Source: Cetobacterium somerae | GTDB taxonomy: Bacteria > Fusobacteriota > Fusobacteriia > Fusobacteriales > Fusobacteriaceae | Length of the DNA stretch: 64,000 bases | NCBI RefSeq assembly: GCF_022430525.1 | Contig: NZ_CP092519.1 | Location: forward strand, 1,552,454-1,616,453 | Direction: 5' to 3' | In this document: positions 19,321 through 27,455 of the stretch, piece by piece | How the letters are laid out: each line of letters starts with the position of its first letter | How positions within the stretch are numbered: position 1 is the first letter of the stretch | Notes under the pieces: generated by a model | Told to the model about the DNA's origin: nothing | What the model saw: only the letters and a program-made list of their open reading frames with translations | Database searches by the model: none | Translations under genes and position numbers: made by a program

Positions 19321-19375
19321 AAAAAATGAAACGACCTTCCGGGGGGGGATAGAAGGTCGTCTACAGGGGGGGATT
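19321..19375 (-). ncRNA. Candidate C-rich small RNA or leader element
   Basis: On the minus strand an unpaired segment AATCCCCCCCTGT is followed by a perfect nine-pair stem (ACGACCTTC with GAAGGTCGT, 19331-19339 and 19352-19360). The stem's 12-base loop is TATCCCCCCCCG. TTTCATTTTTTT and the T-rich terminator hairpin follow. Two copies of ATCCCCCCC displayed single-stranded in an otherwise AT-rich region are the look of an RNA that pairs with G-rich ribosome binding sites. It may come from its own promoter, from the 3' untranslated region of the methyltransferase gene (ends at 19474), or be the MFS leader. No promoter is convincing. Confidence 0.5.
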
Positions 19376-19473
19376 AAATAATACTTTTGTAAGTATAAAG
19401 TTTTATTATAATTAAAAAATCATTACTAATCTTCTAATTATGTACTTTTGACGTAAAGTTTTTTATAAAAGTT

Positions 19474-20298
19474 TTATTTTTTTTCAAAAATATCTATATT
19501 TACTTCAACTGTAGTTTTTAATTTGTCTAATGCGAATAATTTTTCAACACCTTTTTGGGGACTTCTCCATCTATAAGGTGTCATATTAAATAAATTTTCT
19601 ATACTTTCTTTTTCTAAAATCTCTGTTTCATACTTTAAATTTACAGTTTGTAAATGCTTAAATATTTTTAAATCCTCTACTGGAGAGTAGAACTCTTTTC
19701 TTACAGATTCGTAAACTACCTCTTTTAATTGTAATAGATGATTTTCACCAGTTGAAACAACTATTAATTTTCCACCCTTTTTTAAAGTTCTAATATTTTC
19801 TTCTGGTATTATTTTAGCAAACATACAGATTATAAAATCTAATGATTCATCCTCGATTGGTAAAGAACTTGCACTTGCTACAATCCACTCTATATTTTTA
19901 TATGACTTTGCTGCTGAAATAACAGCCTCTTTTGAAATATCTATTCCTACAATATTACTATTTATGTTTAGTGCATCTAACTTTTCTTTTAATCTATTTG
20001 TATAATATCCCTCTCCACAACCTATATCTAGTATATTTAACTCTTTTTTATTATCTAAATAATTTTCAACAATTTGATTAACACCATCAGATATTCCTTT
20101 GTAATAACCTTTCTCCAAATAATTTTTTCTACTTAGTACCATTTCTTTATTGTCACCAGGAATTTTACTATTTTTCTGATTAGATAATAATAAATTTACA
20201 TGACCATATTTTGAAATATCAAAGTTATGATTTCCCTCACATATATATTTTCTTTCTATTCTTGTCATTTTTTTATTACAAACTGGACAAATTATCAT
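19474..20298 (-). CDS. Putative 23S rRNA (guanine-N1)-methyltransferase, RlmA-like
   Basis: About 274 residues. An N-terminal zinc-ribbon (CPVCNKKM, then YICEGNHNFD, residues 4-25) is followed by the RlmA-specific YGHVNLL motif and a Rossmann SAM-binding domain with NILDIGCGEGYYTNRL near residue 85. RlmA methylates G745 or G748 in hairpin 35 of 23S rRNA, in the peptide exit tunnel near macrolide sites. The ATG at 20298 behind GTGAGG is preferred to the ATG at 20346, which lies downstream of the -10 box by only a few bases. Some homologues are annotated only as generic RNA methyltransferases. Confidence 0.82.
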   Translation of the reverse strand: MIICPVCNKKMTRIERKYICEGNHNFDISKYGHVNLLLSNQKNSKIPGDNKEMVLSRKNYLEKGYYKGISDGVNQIVENYLDNKKELNILDIGCGEGYYTNRLKEKLDALNINSNIVGIDISKEAVISAAKSYKNIEWIVASASSLPIEDESLDFIICMFAKIIPEENIRTLKKGGKLIVVSTGENHLLQLKEVVYESVRKEFYSPVEDLKIFKHLQTVNLKYETEILEKESIENLFNMTPYRWRSPQKGVEKLFALDKLKTTVEVNIDIFEKK

Positions 20299-20332
20299 TT
20301 TATCTACCTCACTATTTTTTTCTCTTCTATAT

Positions 20333-20341
20333 ATTATATCA
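20333..20341 (-). promoter_or_regulatory. Extended -10 promoter of the RlmA-like gene
   Basis: TGATATAAT on the minus strand is an extended -10 element about 30 bases before the methyltransferase start. No good -35 box is seen. Confidence 0.5.
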
Positions 20342-20350
20342 TACATTTTA

Positions 20351-20359
20351 TGTTATAAT
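20351..20359 (+). promoter_or_regulatory. Extended -10 promoter of the unknown 200-residue protein
   Basis: TGTTATAAT on the plus strand lies 31 bases before the start codon at 20390 and overlaps the divergent promoter region of the methyltransferase gene. Confidence 0.5.
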
Positions 20360-20389
20360 ATGTTAAAAAATATTGGTGGTGATTAATTT

Positions 20390-20992
20390 ATGTATGAAAA
20401 TTTTTTTAATGATTTTATCGTTAATTTTTATGAAAAAATTGAAGATGAATTCGAAATATTAATGAAAAAAGAAAAAACTAAAAAATTATCTGTTGGAAAT
20501 TTAGAAATAGACGTTATAGATTACTTAGATGATAGTAAAACACCTATTATTGAAACCATAAAAGATGGAGAAACTGGAGTTGAAATTTTTCTTAAGAACA
20601 AGGAACAAATTCCGTCTCCATACAGTGTAGAAGAAATCTATCATCCATTTTCTTTGGCTGTTTTAGTTGATAAATTAATAAAAAAAAATAAATACGTGGA
20701 TATTTTAGAAAATTTTTATGTACAATCAGAAGAGTTAGCAAAAGATTTTTTAAAGAAACAGCAATTAGATTCAATAGATATTGTAGCAGAAGGTTTCGAA
20801 ATTTTTGCTATTTCTAAAGCTACAGGTACATATAAAATTGCTGAAGGCGTTGTCACAGAAATTCTTTTAATAAATGACAGAGTTTTTGTAAATATAAAAA
20901 ATGAAGATAACGAAGTAATTACTGCTCACGTTGTTGAATGTAACGCTGCTGATTTAGCAATGCTTTTAAATAATCTTTTAAATAAACAATAA
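20390..20992 (+). CDS. Hypothetical cytoplasmic protein, 200 residues
   Basis: I do not recognise this protein. It is acidic and Lys/Glu-rich, with no signal peptide or membrane segment. The N-terminal 130 residues look alpha/beta with many charged residues (FYEKIEDEFEILMKKEKTKK). The C-terminal 60 residues read as a compact beta-rich domain (AEGVVTEILLINDRVFVNIKNEDNEVITAHVVECN). The codon pattern matches its neighbours, and the gene has its own ribosome binding site (GGTGGTGA), promoter and terminator, so it is real. It is divergent from the RlmA-like methyltransferase and convergent with acylphosphatase. Confidence 0.7.
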   Translation: MYENFFNDFIVNFYEKIEDEFEILMKKEKTKKLSVGNLEIDVIDYLDDSKTPIIETIKDGETGVEIFLKNKEQIPSPYSVEEIYHPFSLAVLVDKLIKKNKYVDILENFYVQSEELAKDFLKKQQLDSIDIVAEGFEIFAISKATGTYKIAEGVVTEILLINDRVFVNIKNEDNEVITAHVVECNAADLAMLLNNLLNKQ

Positions 20993-21000
20993 CTAAAAAA

Positions 21001-21024
21001 ATGGCGGTAGTTTCTACCGCCATT
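21001..21024. terminator. GC-rich terminator between the unknown gene and acylphosphatase
   Basis: ATGGCGGTAG and CTACCGCCAT form a ten-pair stem around TT. The minus-strand side is followed by seven T residues, so it is a strong stop for acylphosphatase and probably also ends the plus-strand transcript. It touches the acylphosphatase stop codon. Confidence 0.85.
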
Positions 21025-21292
21025 AATATATAATTTGAAAATCTTTAAATTCTGATTTATCCAATATATCTTCATCTATTTCACTAACGTGACTCATAGA
21101 AGAACCTATCTTTAAATATTTTTTAAAATTATCTATTACTTTTTCATCTCCCTGAGCAAAAACTTCTACATTATCATTTGATAAGTTTTTTACACTGCCA
21201 GTAATTCCAAGTCTTGTTGCATTTAAATATGCTGTTATTCTATAACCTACTCCTTGAACTTCACCCTTAATTATAAAATGATATGTTTTCAT
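21023..21292 (-). CDS. acyP: Acylphosphatase
   Basis: A small protein of about 89 residues that hydrolyses acyl phosphates such as carbamoyl phosphate or 1,3-bisphosphoglycerate. The signature GEVQGVGYRITAYLNATRLGITGSV carries the phosphate-binding loop with its arginine, and SNDNVEVFAQGDEKVIDNF follows the normal fold. The ATG at 21292 behind TGGAGGT is preferred; the in-frame ATG at 21304 overlaps that site. It follows pepT by about 20 bases on the same strand. Confidence 0.93.
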   Translation of the reverse strand: MKTYHFIIKGEVQGVGYRITAYLNATRLGITGSVKNLSNDNVEVFAQGDEKVIDNFKKYLKIGSSMSHVSEIDEDILDKSEFKDFQIIY

Positions 21293-21313
21293 TTTTACCT
21301 CCAAAACAGATAT

Positions 21314-22537
21314 TTATCTAGATAAAATTTCAACAATTTTTAATATTACTTTTACTGATTGTTCCATTGATTCTATTGGAATAAATTCAAATTTACCATG
21401 AAAGTTGTGCCCACCTGTGAATATATTTGGACAAGGTAGTCCTTTAAATGATAGTCTTGCTCCGTCAGTTCCACCTCTAATTGGCTTTATTATTGGTTTT
21501 ACCCCAACTTCTATCATTGCATTTTTAGCTAAATCTACGATATGATAAACTGGTTCTATCATCTCTCTCATATTGTAATAGCTATCTTTTAATGTTAAAA
21601 TTATCTCTGCATCTTTATATTTTCCTTGAAGATATTTTACAGCATTTTCAATTAGTTCCTTCTTTTCTAAGAACTTCTCTTTTGAATGATCTCTTATTAT
21701 GTAATCTATCTCTGTTGTTTCTATTGTTCCTTTGAAGTTAGTTAATAAAAAGAATCCTTCATACCCTTCTGTATATTCAGGTCTTTCATTAGCTGGCAAC
21801 ATATCATTTAGTTTCATTGCTAATAACATCGCATTTATCATCTTATTTTTTGAAGCTCCCGGATGAATATCTCTTCCTTTGATTACTATATTTGCCGATG
21901 CAGCATTGAAGTTTTCAAACTCTAATTCTCCAACTTCTCCTCCATCAATTGTATAAGCAAACTTTGCTCCAAACTTTTCTACATCAAATAGATTGGCACC
22001 TCTTCCTATCTCTTCATCAGGAGTTATTCCTATTTTAATTTCTCCATGCTCAATAGTTGGATTCTCTTTTAAATATTTTAATGCTGTCATTATTTCAACT
22101 ATACCAGCTTTATCATCTGCTCCTAAAAGCGTTGTTCCATCTGTTACAATTAATTTTTGATTTACATATTTTTTTAATTCTGGAAAATCTTTTACTGTCA
22201 TTGATATATTTAAATCACTATTTAGTATAATATCATTACCATCATAGTTATCTATAATTCTTGGCTTTATATCTTTACCATTAAATGATGGTGCTGTATC
22301 CATATGCGCTATAAATCCTATTGTTGGAATATCTTTTTGTGTATTTGATGGTAGTGTCCCCATAATATATCCATTTTCATCTAATGATATATCTACTAAA
22401 CCAATCTCTTCTAAATCTTTAACTATAATCTTAGCTAAATTCCATTGAATCTCACTACTTGGACACGATTGACTTTTTGAATCTGATGTCGTATCAATTT
22501 TAACATATTGTAAAAACTTCTCTACTAAAAAACTCAT
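21314..22537 (-). CDS. pepT: Peptidase T (tripeptide aminopeptidase)
   Basis: About 407 residues of the M20 metallopeptidase family, which removes the N-terminal residue from tripeptides. Zinc-site motifs are clear: GFIAHMDTAPSF (H and D), TTLLGADDKAGIVE (bridging D) and ITPDEEIGRGANLFD (catalytic E and ligand E), with FTGGHNFHGKFEF near the C-terminus. A dimerisation domain interrupts the catalytic one. The ATG at 22537 follows TTGGGAGG. Peptide scavenging fits an amino-acid-fermenting anaerobe. Confidence 0.97.
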   Translation of the reverse strand: MSFLVEKFLQYVKIDTTSDSKSQSCPSSEIQWNLAKIIVKDLEEIGLVDISLDENGYIMGTLPSNTQKDIPTIGFIAHMDTAPSFNGKDIKPRIIDNYDGNDIILNSDLNISMTVKDFPELKKYVNQKLIVTDGTTLLGADDKAGIVEIMTALKYLKENPTIEHGEIKIGITPDEEIGRGANLFDVEKFGAKFAYTIDGGEVGELEFENFNAASANIVIKGRDIHPGASKNKMINAMLLAMKLNDMLPANERPEYTEGYEGFFLLTNFKGTIETTEIDYIIRDHSKEKFLEKKELIENAVKYLQGKYKDAEIILTLKDSYYNMREMIEPVYHIVDLAKNAMIEVGVKPIIKPIRGGTDGARLSFKGLPCPNIFTGGHNFHGKFEFIPIESMEQSVKVILKIVEILSR

Positions 22538-22615
22538 TTTTCCTCCCAAAATTTACTTAAAATTATTTAACCCACCTATAAATTAACATAATTTGTTTGA
22601 AAAAAATAGTCTATT

Positions 22616-22644
22616 TTGCAAATTTATCAAAAATATGTTAACAT
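22616..22644 (+). promoter_or_regulatory. Promoter of the rsuA-type pseudouridine synthase gene
   Basis: TTGCAA (22616-22621) and TAACAT (22639-22644) are 17 bases apart, with a TGT extended -10 element. Transcription would start about 25 bases before the TTG start codon. Confidence 0.6.
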
Positions 22645-22676
22645 CTTATGTAAAATAAATTTTGTGAGGTTTAAAT

Positions 22677-23363
22677 TTGAGATTAGAAAAATATTTAGTT
22701 CAATGTGGCGTTGCTAGTAGAAAAAAAATTAAAACTGCAATTGCTCAAGGAAGAGTTACTGTTAATGGAAATATTGAAGTTAACGATGCTACTGATGTTG
22801 AATGGGGAGAAGATATTATTACTTTTGATGGAATAATTCCAGAAAAAAAACAGCTAAAATACTATATTATGTACAAAACAGCAGGATATATAACTGCCAT
22901 GGAAGATGAAAATAAAAAAACTGTTGCTGAACTTTTACCTGAATATATTGATAAAAATTCTGTTTTCCCTGTAGGACGACTTGATCGTGATACTGAGGGG
23001 CTTTTATTATTTACAAGTGATGGTGATTTAAGTCACGCTATGGCTCATCCAGATAGAAATATGGAAAAAACATACTATGTTGAACTAGATAAAGAAATTT
23101 CCCACGAGGATATCATTGCATTAGAGCAGGGTGTAGTTCTAGATACTAACTATACTGCACTTCCAGGTAAAGTAGAGTATTTAAATGCTAAAAGTATTCA
23201 TTTGACTATCACAGAAGGAAAGTATCACCAAGTTAAAAAAATGTTAAAAGCTGTTAAAAATAAAGTTATCTACCTTAAGAGAGTAAAGTTTGGTAATCTA
23301 ACTCTTGATGGAATGGTTCCTGGTGAAGTTAAAGAGATTAAAAGAGAAGATATTATTATATAA
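22677..23363 (+). CDS. 16S rRNA pseudouridine synthase, RsuA/RluB/E family
   Basis: A 228-residue enzyme. Residues 1-55 are an S4 RNA-binding domain (LEKYLVQCGVASRKKIKTAIAQGRVTVNG, about 3-31). The catalytic core has VGRLDRDTEGLLLFTSDGDL with the essential aspartate, and EGKYHQVKKMLKAV near the end. The family isomerises a specific uridine of rRNA; the short size and the KYHQVKKM form favour RsuA, which modifies 16S U516. The start is the TTG at 22677, seven bases after GTGAGG. It ends at a bidirectional terminator. Confidence 0.88.
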   Translation: MRLEKYLVQCGVASRKKIKTAIAQGRVTVNGNIEVNDATDVEWGEDIITFDGIIPEKKQLKYYIMYKTAGYITAMEDENKKTVAELLPEYIDKNSVFPVGRLDRDTEGLLLFTSDGDLSHAMAHPDRNMEKTYYVELDKEISHEDIIALEQGVVLDTNYTALPGKVEYLNAKSIHLTITEGKYHQVKKMLKAVKNKVIYLKRVKFGNLTLDGMVPGEVKEIKREDIII

Positions 23364-23364
23364 A

Positions 23365-23398
23365 AAAGATGCTGAAAAATTTTTCAGCATCTTTTTTT
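23365..23398. terminator. Bidirectional terminator between the pseudouridine synthase gene and the GntP permease gene
   Basis: AAAAAGATGCTGAAAAA and TTTTTCAGCATCTTTTT form a long perfect stem with A and T tracts on either side, between two convergent genes. Confidence 0.92.
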
Positions 23399-24644
23399 AT
23401 CCTATTACTAAATATGTTACAAAAGTAGAAAGAGCTAATATAAATCCTATTGCTGATTCATAAGGAATTAATTTTAATCTTTCTTCTAATTTTGTATTAC
23501 TAGCTCCACCTGTACTATGGAAAAATGATCCATGTGGTAGATGATCTAAAACTGTAGCTCCCGAGTTTACCATAGCAGCTCCCCAAACAGCACTTACTCC
23601 AGCTACTAATATTACTCCTGAAAATGTTGCTGATGCTATTGTTGCTCCAGCTGTTGTTGATGCTGTTGCTCCAGACATTAATGCTCCTGCTATTGGTGCT
23701 ATCAATTGTTCACTAATATTTGCTTTTCCTAAAACTGATAGTATAACATCTTTTAATGTTGAGTTTTTTATTATTCCAGCAACTGTTCCAGTTCCTATTA
23801 AAAGAATGGCTACTCCTGACATCTTTTGTAACCCATATTCCATAGACTCTTTTAATTTTGAAGTTTTACCCATCGCTACAATTCCAACTAGTCCACCAAC
23901 TGGTAATGCTATTAAAGGATCTATATTGATTCCTGCTATTGGTCTTAAAGCCAGTAAACTTATAGTTACAATTGGACCTATTATGCTTCCAAAAAAACTT
24001 GGTAAATTTTCTCCACTACTCTGTTCAATTTCACTTTCTAAAACTTTTTCACCCTTTTCAACTAAAAATTTAGCTATTAAAATTGTTGCAAATAATCCAA
24101 CTATTGCTGGAATTATATTTACCCACATAACTGATGGAAGAGGTGCTCCAAAATTTTCCGCAGCTGCTATTGTATTTGGATTTGGTGATATTATATTTCC
24201 AGATTTTCCTCCACCTATCATTGCACATAACATTGCCATTTTAGATATTTTTAATCTTTTTGCTATAGCTAAAGCTATTGGTGATACAGTTATTACTGCT
24301 ACATCTATAAATACTCCTATTGCTGTTAAAATAAGTGCTGATAAAGCTAACGCAAATATTGCTCTCTTTTCTCCTAAAGTATCTATTATTGTTTCAGCTA
24401 TTTTTGTAGCTGCTTCTGTTTTTATTAGTATTCCTGCTAAGATTCCCGCTGTTAAAATTCTAACTATTGCTGGTGTTACATCCTTTACTCCACTAACCAT
24501 TAAATTTACTGTTTCTGGAAGAGATACTCCTCCCGCCAATCCTCCTATTATAGCACCTAAAATTAAACTATAAGCTGGATTAGCTTTTCTCATTATCAAT
24601 ATTATAGCTATTATTAATCCCAATACTGCTCCAAATGCTGTCAT
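23397..24644 (-). CDS. GntP/GntT family organic acid permease (gluconate/glycerate type)
   Basis: A 415-residue inner-membrane permease with about twelve hydrophobic segments. It has the family features PAYSLILGAIIGGLAGG near the start and GGGKSGNIISPNPNTIAAAENF in the middle. GntP members are proton symporters for gluconate and related sugar acids. Here the gene follows glycerate kinase by 15 bases on the same strand, so glycerate (or a precursor) is the likely substrate. That is inference from context; the sequence alone does not set the substrate. Confidence 0.88.
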   Translation of the reverse strand: MTAFGAVLGLIIAIILIMRKANPAYSLILGAIIGGLAGGVSLPETVNLMVSGVKDVTPAIVRILTAGILAGILIKTEAATKIAETIIDTLGEKRAIFALALSALILTAIGVFIDVAVITVSPIALAIAKRLKISKMAMLCAMIGGGKSGNIISPNPNTIAAAENFGAPLPSVMWVNIIPAIVGLFATILIAKFLVEKGEKVLESEIEQSSGENLPSFFGSIIGPIVTISLLALRPIAGINIDPLIALPVGGLVGIVAMGKTSKLKESMEYGLQKMSGVAILLIGTGTVAGIIKNSTLKDVILSVLGKANISEQLIAPIAGALMSGATASTTAGATIASATFSGVILVAGVSAVWGAAMVNSGATVLDHLPHGSFFHSTGGASNTKLEERLKLIPYESAIGFILALSTFVTYLVIG

Positions 24645-24659
24645 TTCTTGCCTCCTATT

Positions 24660-25814
24660 TTATTTTGAGTATTTTTTCTCACAAACTTTTATCAATCTAA
24701 ATATTTCTTCAGTATTTCCTTTTACAAACTTTTCAGCCGTCTCTTTTTTCATAGCTTCCTCTAAAGTTATTGGATAATTTATTATTGAGAAGAAACTATC
24801 TATTCCTTTTTCGTGAGTTTGTACTGCATCATCTGTTAATCCTCCTGCTAAAGCTATTACAGGAATATCAAATTTTTTAGCTATTTTTGCAACTCCCACT
24901 GGTGCTTTTCCCATAGCTGTTTGATGATCTAATCTCCCCTCTCCTGTTATAACAAAATCAGCATTTTTCAATTCTTTTTCTAAACCTACTTTTTCTAATA
25001 TCATATCTATTCCCGGTGATAATTTACCATTTAAGAAAGCTACTAAACCTCCTCCTAATCCACCAGCTGCTCCAGCTCCTGAAAGATTAGAAACATCTAC
25101 ATTCAGTTCTTTCTTTATTATCTCTGCTAAATCTTTTAATCCCTTATCTAGCTCTTTAACCATATCTTCAGTGGCACCCTTTTGTCTTGAATAAATTTCT
25201 GCAGCTCCTTTTGGACCATAGAACGGATTATCAACATCACATGCCACTAAAAATCTACAATCTTTTAATTCAGGTAAACTCTTTGTTGAATCTATGTATC
25301 TTACTTTAGATAAGATTTCTCCTCCAAATCCTAATTCTTTTTTATTTTCATCTAAAAATTTGTAACCTAAAGCTTGTAACATACCAAGTCCAGCATCATT
25401 TGTAGCACTTCCACCTATTCCAACTATAAATTCACGACATCCCTTTAATATTGCATCTTTTATTAACTCTCCTGTCCCATAAGTAGTTGTCTTCATAGGA
25501 TTTCTTTTTTCCACTGGTATTAATGGCAGTCCTGATGCTTCTGCCATTTCAATTACAGCAGTTTTTCCATCTCCCATTATTCCATATCTAGCTTCAATTT
25601 TTTCCATAAGAGGATTATTTACTGTTACTGTTACAAATTTTCCTTTCGTTCCTTCAACTAAAGAAGCTACTGTTCCCTCTCCCCCATCAGCAATTGGTAC
25701 TTTTATTACTTCAGCTTCTGGATATACTCTTTTTACCCCAACTTCTATTGCTTGTCCAAGTTCAAAAGAGCTTAAACTTCCTTTAAACGAATCTATAGCT
25801 ACTACTACTTTCAT
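24660..25814 (-). CDS. Glycerate kinase, GarK/GlxK family
   Basis: About 384 residues. The enzyme phosphorylates D-glycerate, usually to 2-phosphoglycerate in this family (type 1 glycerate kinase). Signatures are MKVVVAIDSFKGSLSS at the N-terminus, VPIADGGEGTVASLVEG, GIGGSATNDAGLGMLQALGYKF and FVITGEGRLDHQTAMGKAP. The ATG at 25814 follows ATAGGAGG; the in-frame ATG at 25832 has no site. It is the first gene of a two-gene operon with the GntP permease and has a clear promoter. Confidence 0.95.
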   Translation of the reverse strand: MKVVVAIDSFKGSLSSFELGQAIEVGVKRVYPEAEVIKVPIADGGEGTVASLVEGTKGKFVTVTVNNPLMEKIEARYGIMGDGKTAVIEMAEASGLPLIPVEKRNPMKTTTYGTGELIKDAILKGCREFIVGIGGSATNDAGLGMLQALGYKFLDENKKELGFGGEILSKVRYIDSTKSLPELKDCRFLVACDVDNPFYGPKGAAEIYSRQKGATEDMVKELDKGLKDLAEIIKKELNVDVSNLSGAGAAGGLGGGLVAFLNGKLSPGIDMILEKVGLEKELKNADFVITGEGRLDHQTAMGKAPVGVAKIAKKFDIPVIALAGGLTDDAVQTHEKGIDSFFSIINYPITLEEAMKKETAEKFVKGNTEEIFRLIKVCEKKYSK

Positions 25815-25849
25815 AACTCCTCCTATAAACATTTTTAGTTATTTTACTT

Positions 25850-25878
25850 ATTTTAGTATAGATATCCTTTTTTTTCAA
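25850..25878 (-). promoter_or_regulatory. Promoter of the glycerate kinase-permease operon
   Basis: On the minus strand TTGAAA (25873-25878) and TAAAAT (25850-25855) are 17 bases apart, about 35 bases before the kinase start codon. Confidence 0.75.
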
Positions 25879-25892
25879 TACTATTTTGAAAT

Positions 25893-25920
25893 AAAAAAAG
25901 TGTTGAGAATCCTCAACACT
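25893..25920 (-). terminator. Terminator after the yhhQ gene
   Basis: On the minus strand AGTGTTGAGG/CTCAACACT pair around a short loop and are followed by seven T residues. It overlaps the yhhQ stop codon and insulates the glycerate kinase promoter. Confidence 0.9.
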
Positions 25921-26629
25921 AGATAATTATCTTTTCTGTTACACTTTTATTTTCTTTTAAGTAACTAGCTAAATAAACAAAAGGTGTATCCATTGTAGCT
26001 ACAATAACTTTCATAACATAAGTTACTAAAAATATCTCCACTAAAACTTCAACGGGATAAACCCCTGCAAAAGCGATTGTTGTAAAAATTAGATTATCTA
26101 TTAATTGGCTTACTAAAGTACTAAAATTATTTCTTATCCATATATGTTTCTTAGCTGGAAATCTATTTTTCCAAAACTTATAAGCCCAAACATCATGCCT
26201 TTGTGAAACGCCATAAGCTACTAATCCTGCAAAAAGTATTCTAGGCATAAAATCAAATATCATTTTTAGACTTTTAAAATTTTCCGCGCCTGCTTGAACT
26301 GTACTTGGAACAAAAGATACTGCTAACTTCATTATTACTGCTGTTACAATCATACTTACAAACCCCAATTTAACAGCACTTTTTGCTTCTTCTTCACCAT
26401 AATTTTCAGATAAAATATCTGTCACTAAAAATCCACCTGCGTACATTATATTTCCTAAAGTTGTTTCAAATCCAAAAAGATTTACTAAAAGTACAACCTG
26501 GATATTTGCTAATATACTACTAATTGGAACCCATATAAAAAGTCCTAGCTTTCCAAATTTTTTATATATAAAAATTATGCTAAAAAAATTAACAAAAAGC
26601 ATTATTATCCATAAAATTTCATTTCTCAT
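25919..26629 (-). CDS. yhhQ: Queuosine precursor transporter, YhhQ/VUT_1 family
   Basis: About 236 residues with six or seven hydrophobic segments. The family landmark YAGGFLVTDILSENYGEEEAKSAVKLGF is present, as are RFPAKKHIWIRNNFSTLVSQLIDN and the C-terminal KVIVATMDTPFVYL. YhhQ proteins take up 7-deazaguanine queuosine precursors (preQ0, preQ1) or queuine. The ATG at 26629 behind AAGGAGAT is preferred over an upstream TTG at 26659. It lies about 20 bases after the radical SAM gene in one transcript, behind a preQ1-type leader, which strongly supports the substrate class. Confidence 0.9.
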   Translation of the reverse strand: MRNEILWIIMLFVNFFSIIFIYKKFGKLGLFIWVPISSILANIQVVLLVNLFGFETTLGNIMYAGGFLVTDILSENYGEEEAKSAVKLGFVSMIVTAVIMKLAVSFVPSTVQAGAENFKSLKMIFDFMPRILFAGLVAYGVSQRHDVWAYKFWKNRFPAKKHIWIRNNFSTLVSQLIDNLIFTTIAFAGVYPVEVLVEIFLVTYVMKVIVATMDTPFVYLASYLKENKSVTEKIII

Positions 26630-26648
26630 AATTATCTCCTTTTTAAAA

Positions 26649-27353
26649 TTATTGTTCAAAAACTCCTAAATCTTTATTATCAATTAACAGTTCTACTCTT
26701 GGATCTTCTTGTAGTTGATTATAATTTTCTACAAACCACTTTACAAGCTCTTCATCTCTTTCAACTTCAGTTCCATTATTTATAAATATATTTACAGTTA
26801 TGCTTTTAAAATACTTCAAGCCAAGTTCAATATCTTTTTTTATCATCTCTTTTGTTTGACCTTTTACACAAATTAAAAGACACACTGAATATAATTTTTT
26901 ACTTAACTCTTCTATTTCTGGTGTATCTATTTTAAAGTTTTTTCCATATGAGTTTATTCTAAAATTATTATCAAATGTCTCCATTCCCATTCTAAATCTT
27001 ATATCTACACCTTTGAAAAATTCTCTAATTTCGTCTAATCTATTTTTATATCCATAATAAATCTCAAAATATAATAATTTTATATTTTTATTGTAAACAA
27101 CTTCTCTAATTCTTTCTAATGTTTTTATAGGTAACTCAAATACTGAACCTGAATTTATCACTTCTAAAGCTCCAAATTCTCCTGTCACCTCTTGTAAAGT
27201 TTCTAAATTAACTTTATCTATTTCTAATTCATCAGTTGAATTATCCTCTATATAATTACAAAATTTACATTTTCCATATTTACATGGAAAACTTTTTAAT
27301 AAGACTATCTCTCTTTTATTTTTATTTTCTATTTTACTATATCTAATTCCCAT
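26649..27353 (-). CDS. Radical SAM protein, candidate queuine-salvage lyase (QueL-like)
   Basis: A 234-residue protein with an iron-sulfur motif C24-x4-C29-x2-C32 (FPCKYGKCKFCNY), one residue longer than the classical CX3CX2C loop. It is followed by a GEFGALEVINSGSVFEL segment that fits the SAM-binding GGE-type strand and by LLYFEIYYG and FRMGMETFD. It is the first gene of an operon with the YhhQ transporter, behind a preQ1-I-like riboswitch. A radical SAM enzyme that releases queuine from queuosine 5'-phosphate (QueL) is known in Clostridioides difficile; membership of that group is inference from motif class, size and context. Confidence 0.65.
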   Translation of the reverse strand: MGIRYSKIENKNKREIVLLKSFPCKYGKCKFCNYIEDNSTDELEIDKVNLETLQEVTGEFGALEVINSGSVFELPIKTLERIREVVYNKNIKLLYFEIYYGYKNRLDEIREFFKGVDIRFRMGMETFDNNFRINSYGKNFKIDTPEIEELSKKLYSVCLLICVKGQTKEMIKKDIELGLKYFKSITVNIFINNGTEVERDEELVKWFVENYNQLQEDPRVELLIDNKDLGVFEQ

Positions 27354-27380
27354 TTTCTTCTCCTAATTTTATTTTTAAAT

Positions 27381-27408
27381 AAAAAAAGAGCAGGAAACTC
27401 CTGCTCAA
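27381..27408 (-). terminator. Intrinsic terminator in the leader of the queuosine salvage operon
   Basis: On the minus strand GAGCAGG and CCTGCTC pair perfectly around a short loop and run into seven T residues, 28 bases before the radical SAM start codon. Its place between the aptamer and the first gene makes it the likely expression platform. Confidence 0.88.
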
Positions 27409-27412
27409 ATTT

Positions 27413-27437
27413 AAAAAAAGGGTACAACTCTCCCTTA
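27413..27437 (-). terminator. Second, weaker hairpin with T tract in the same leader
   Basis: On the minus strand AAGGG pairs with CCCTT around GAGTTGTA and is followed by a run of T. It sits between the aptamer and the stronger terminator and could be an alternative fold or a first stop. Confidence 0.5.
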
Positions 27438-27455
27438 TATTTTAATATTTTAAGC

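Noticed and set aside
23806..24573. Long plus-strand open frame opposite the GntP permease gene
   Set aside because: It is the antisense shadow of a well-supported permease; it has no ribosome binding site and an implausible composition rich in Ile, Pro and Ala.
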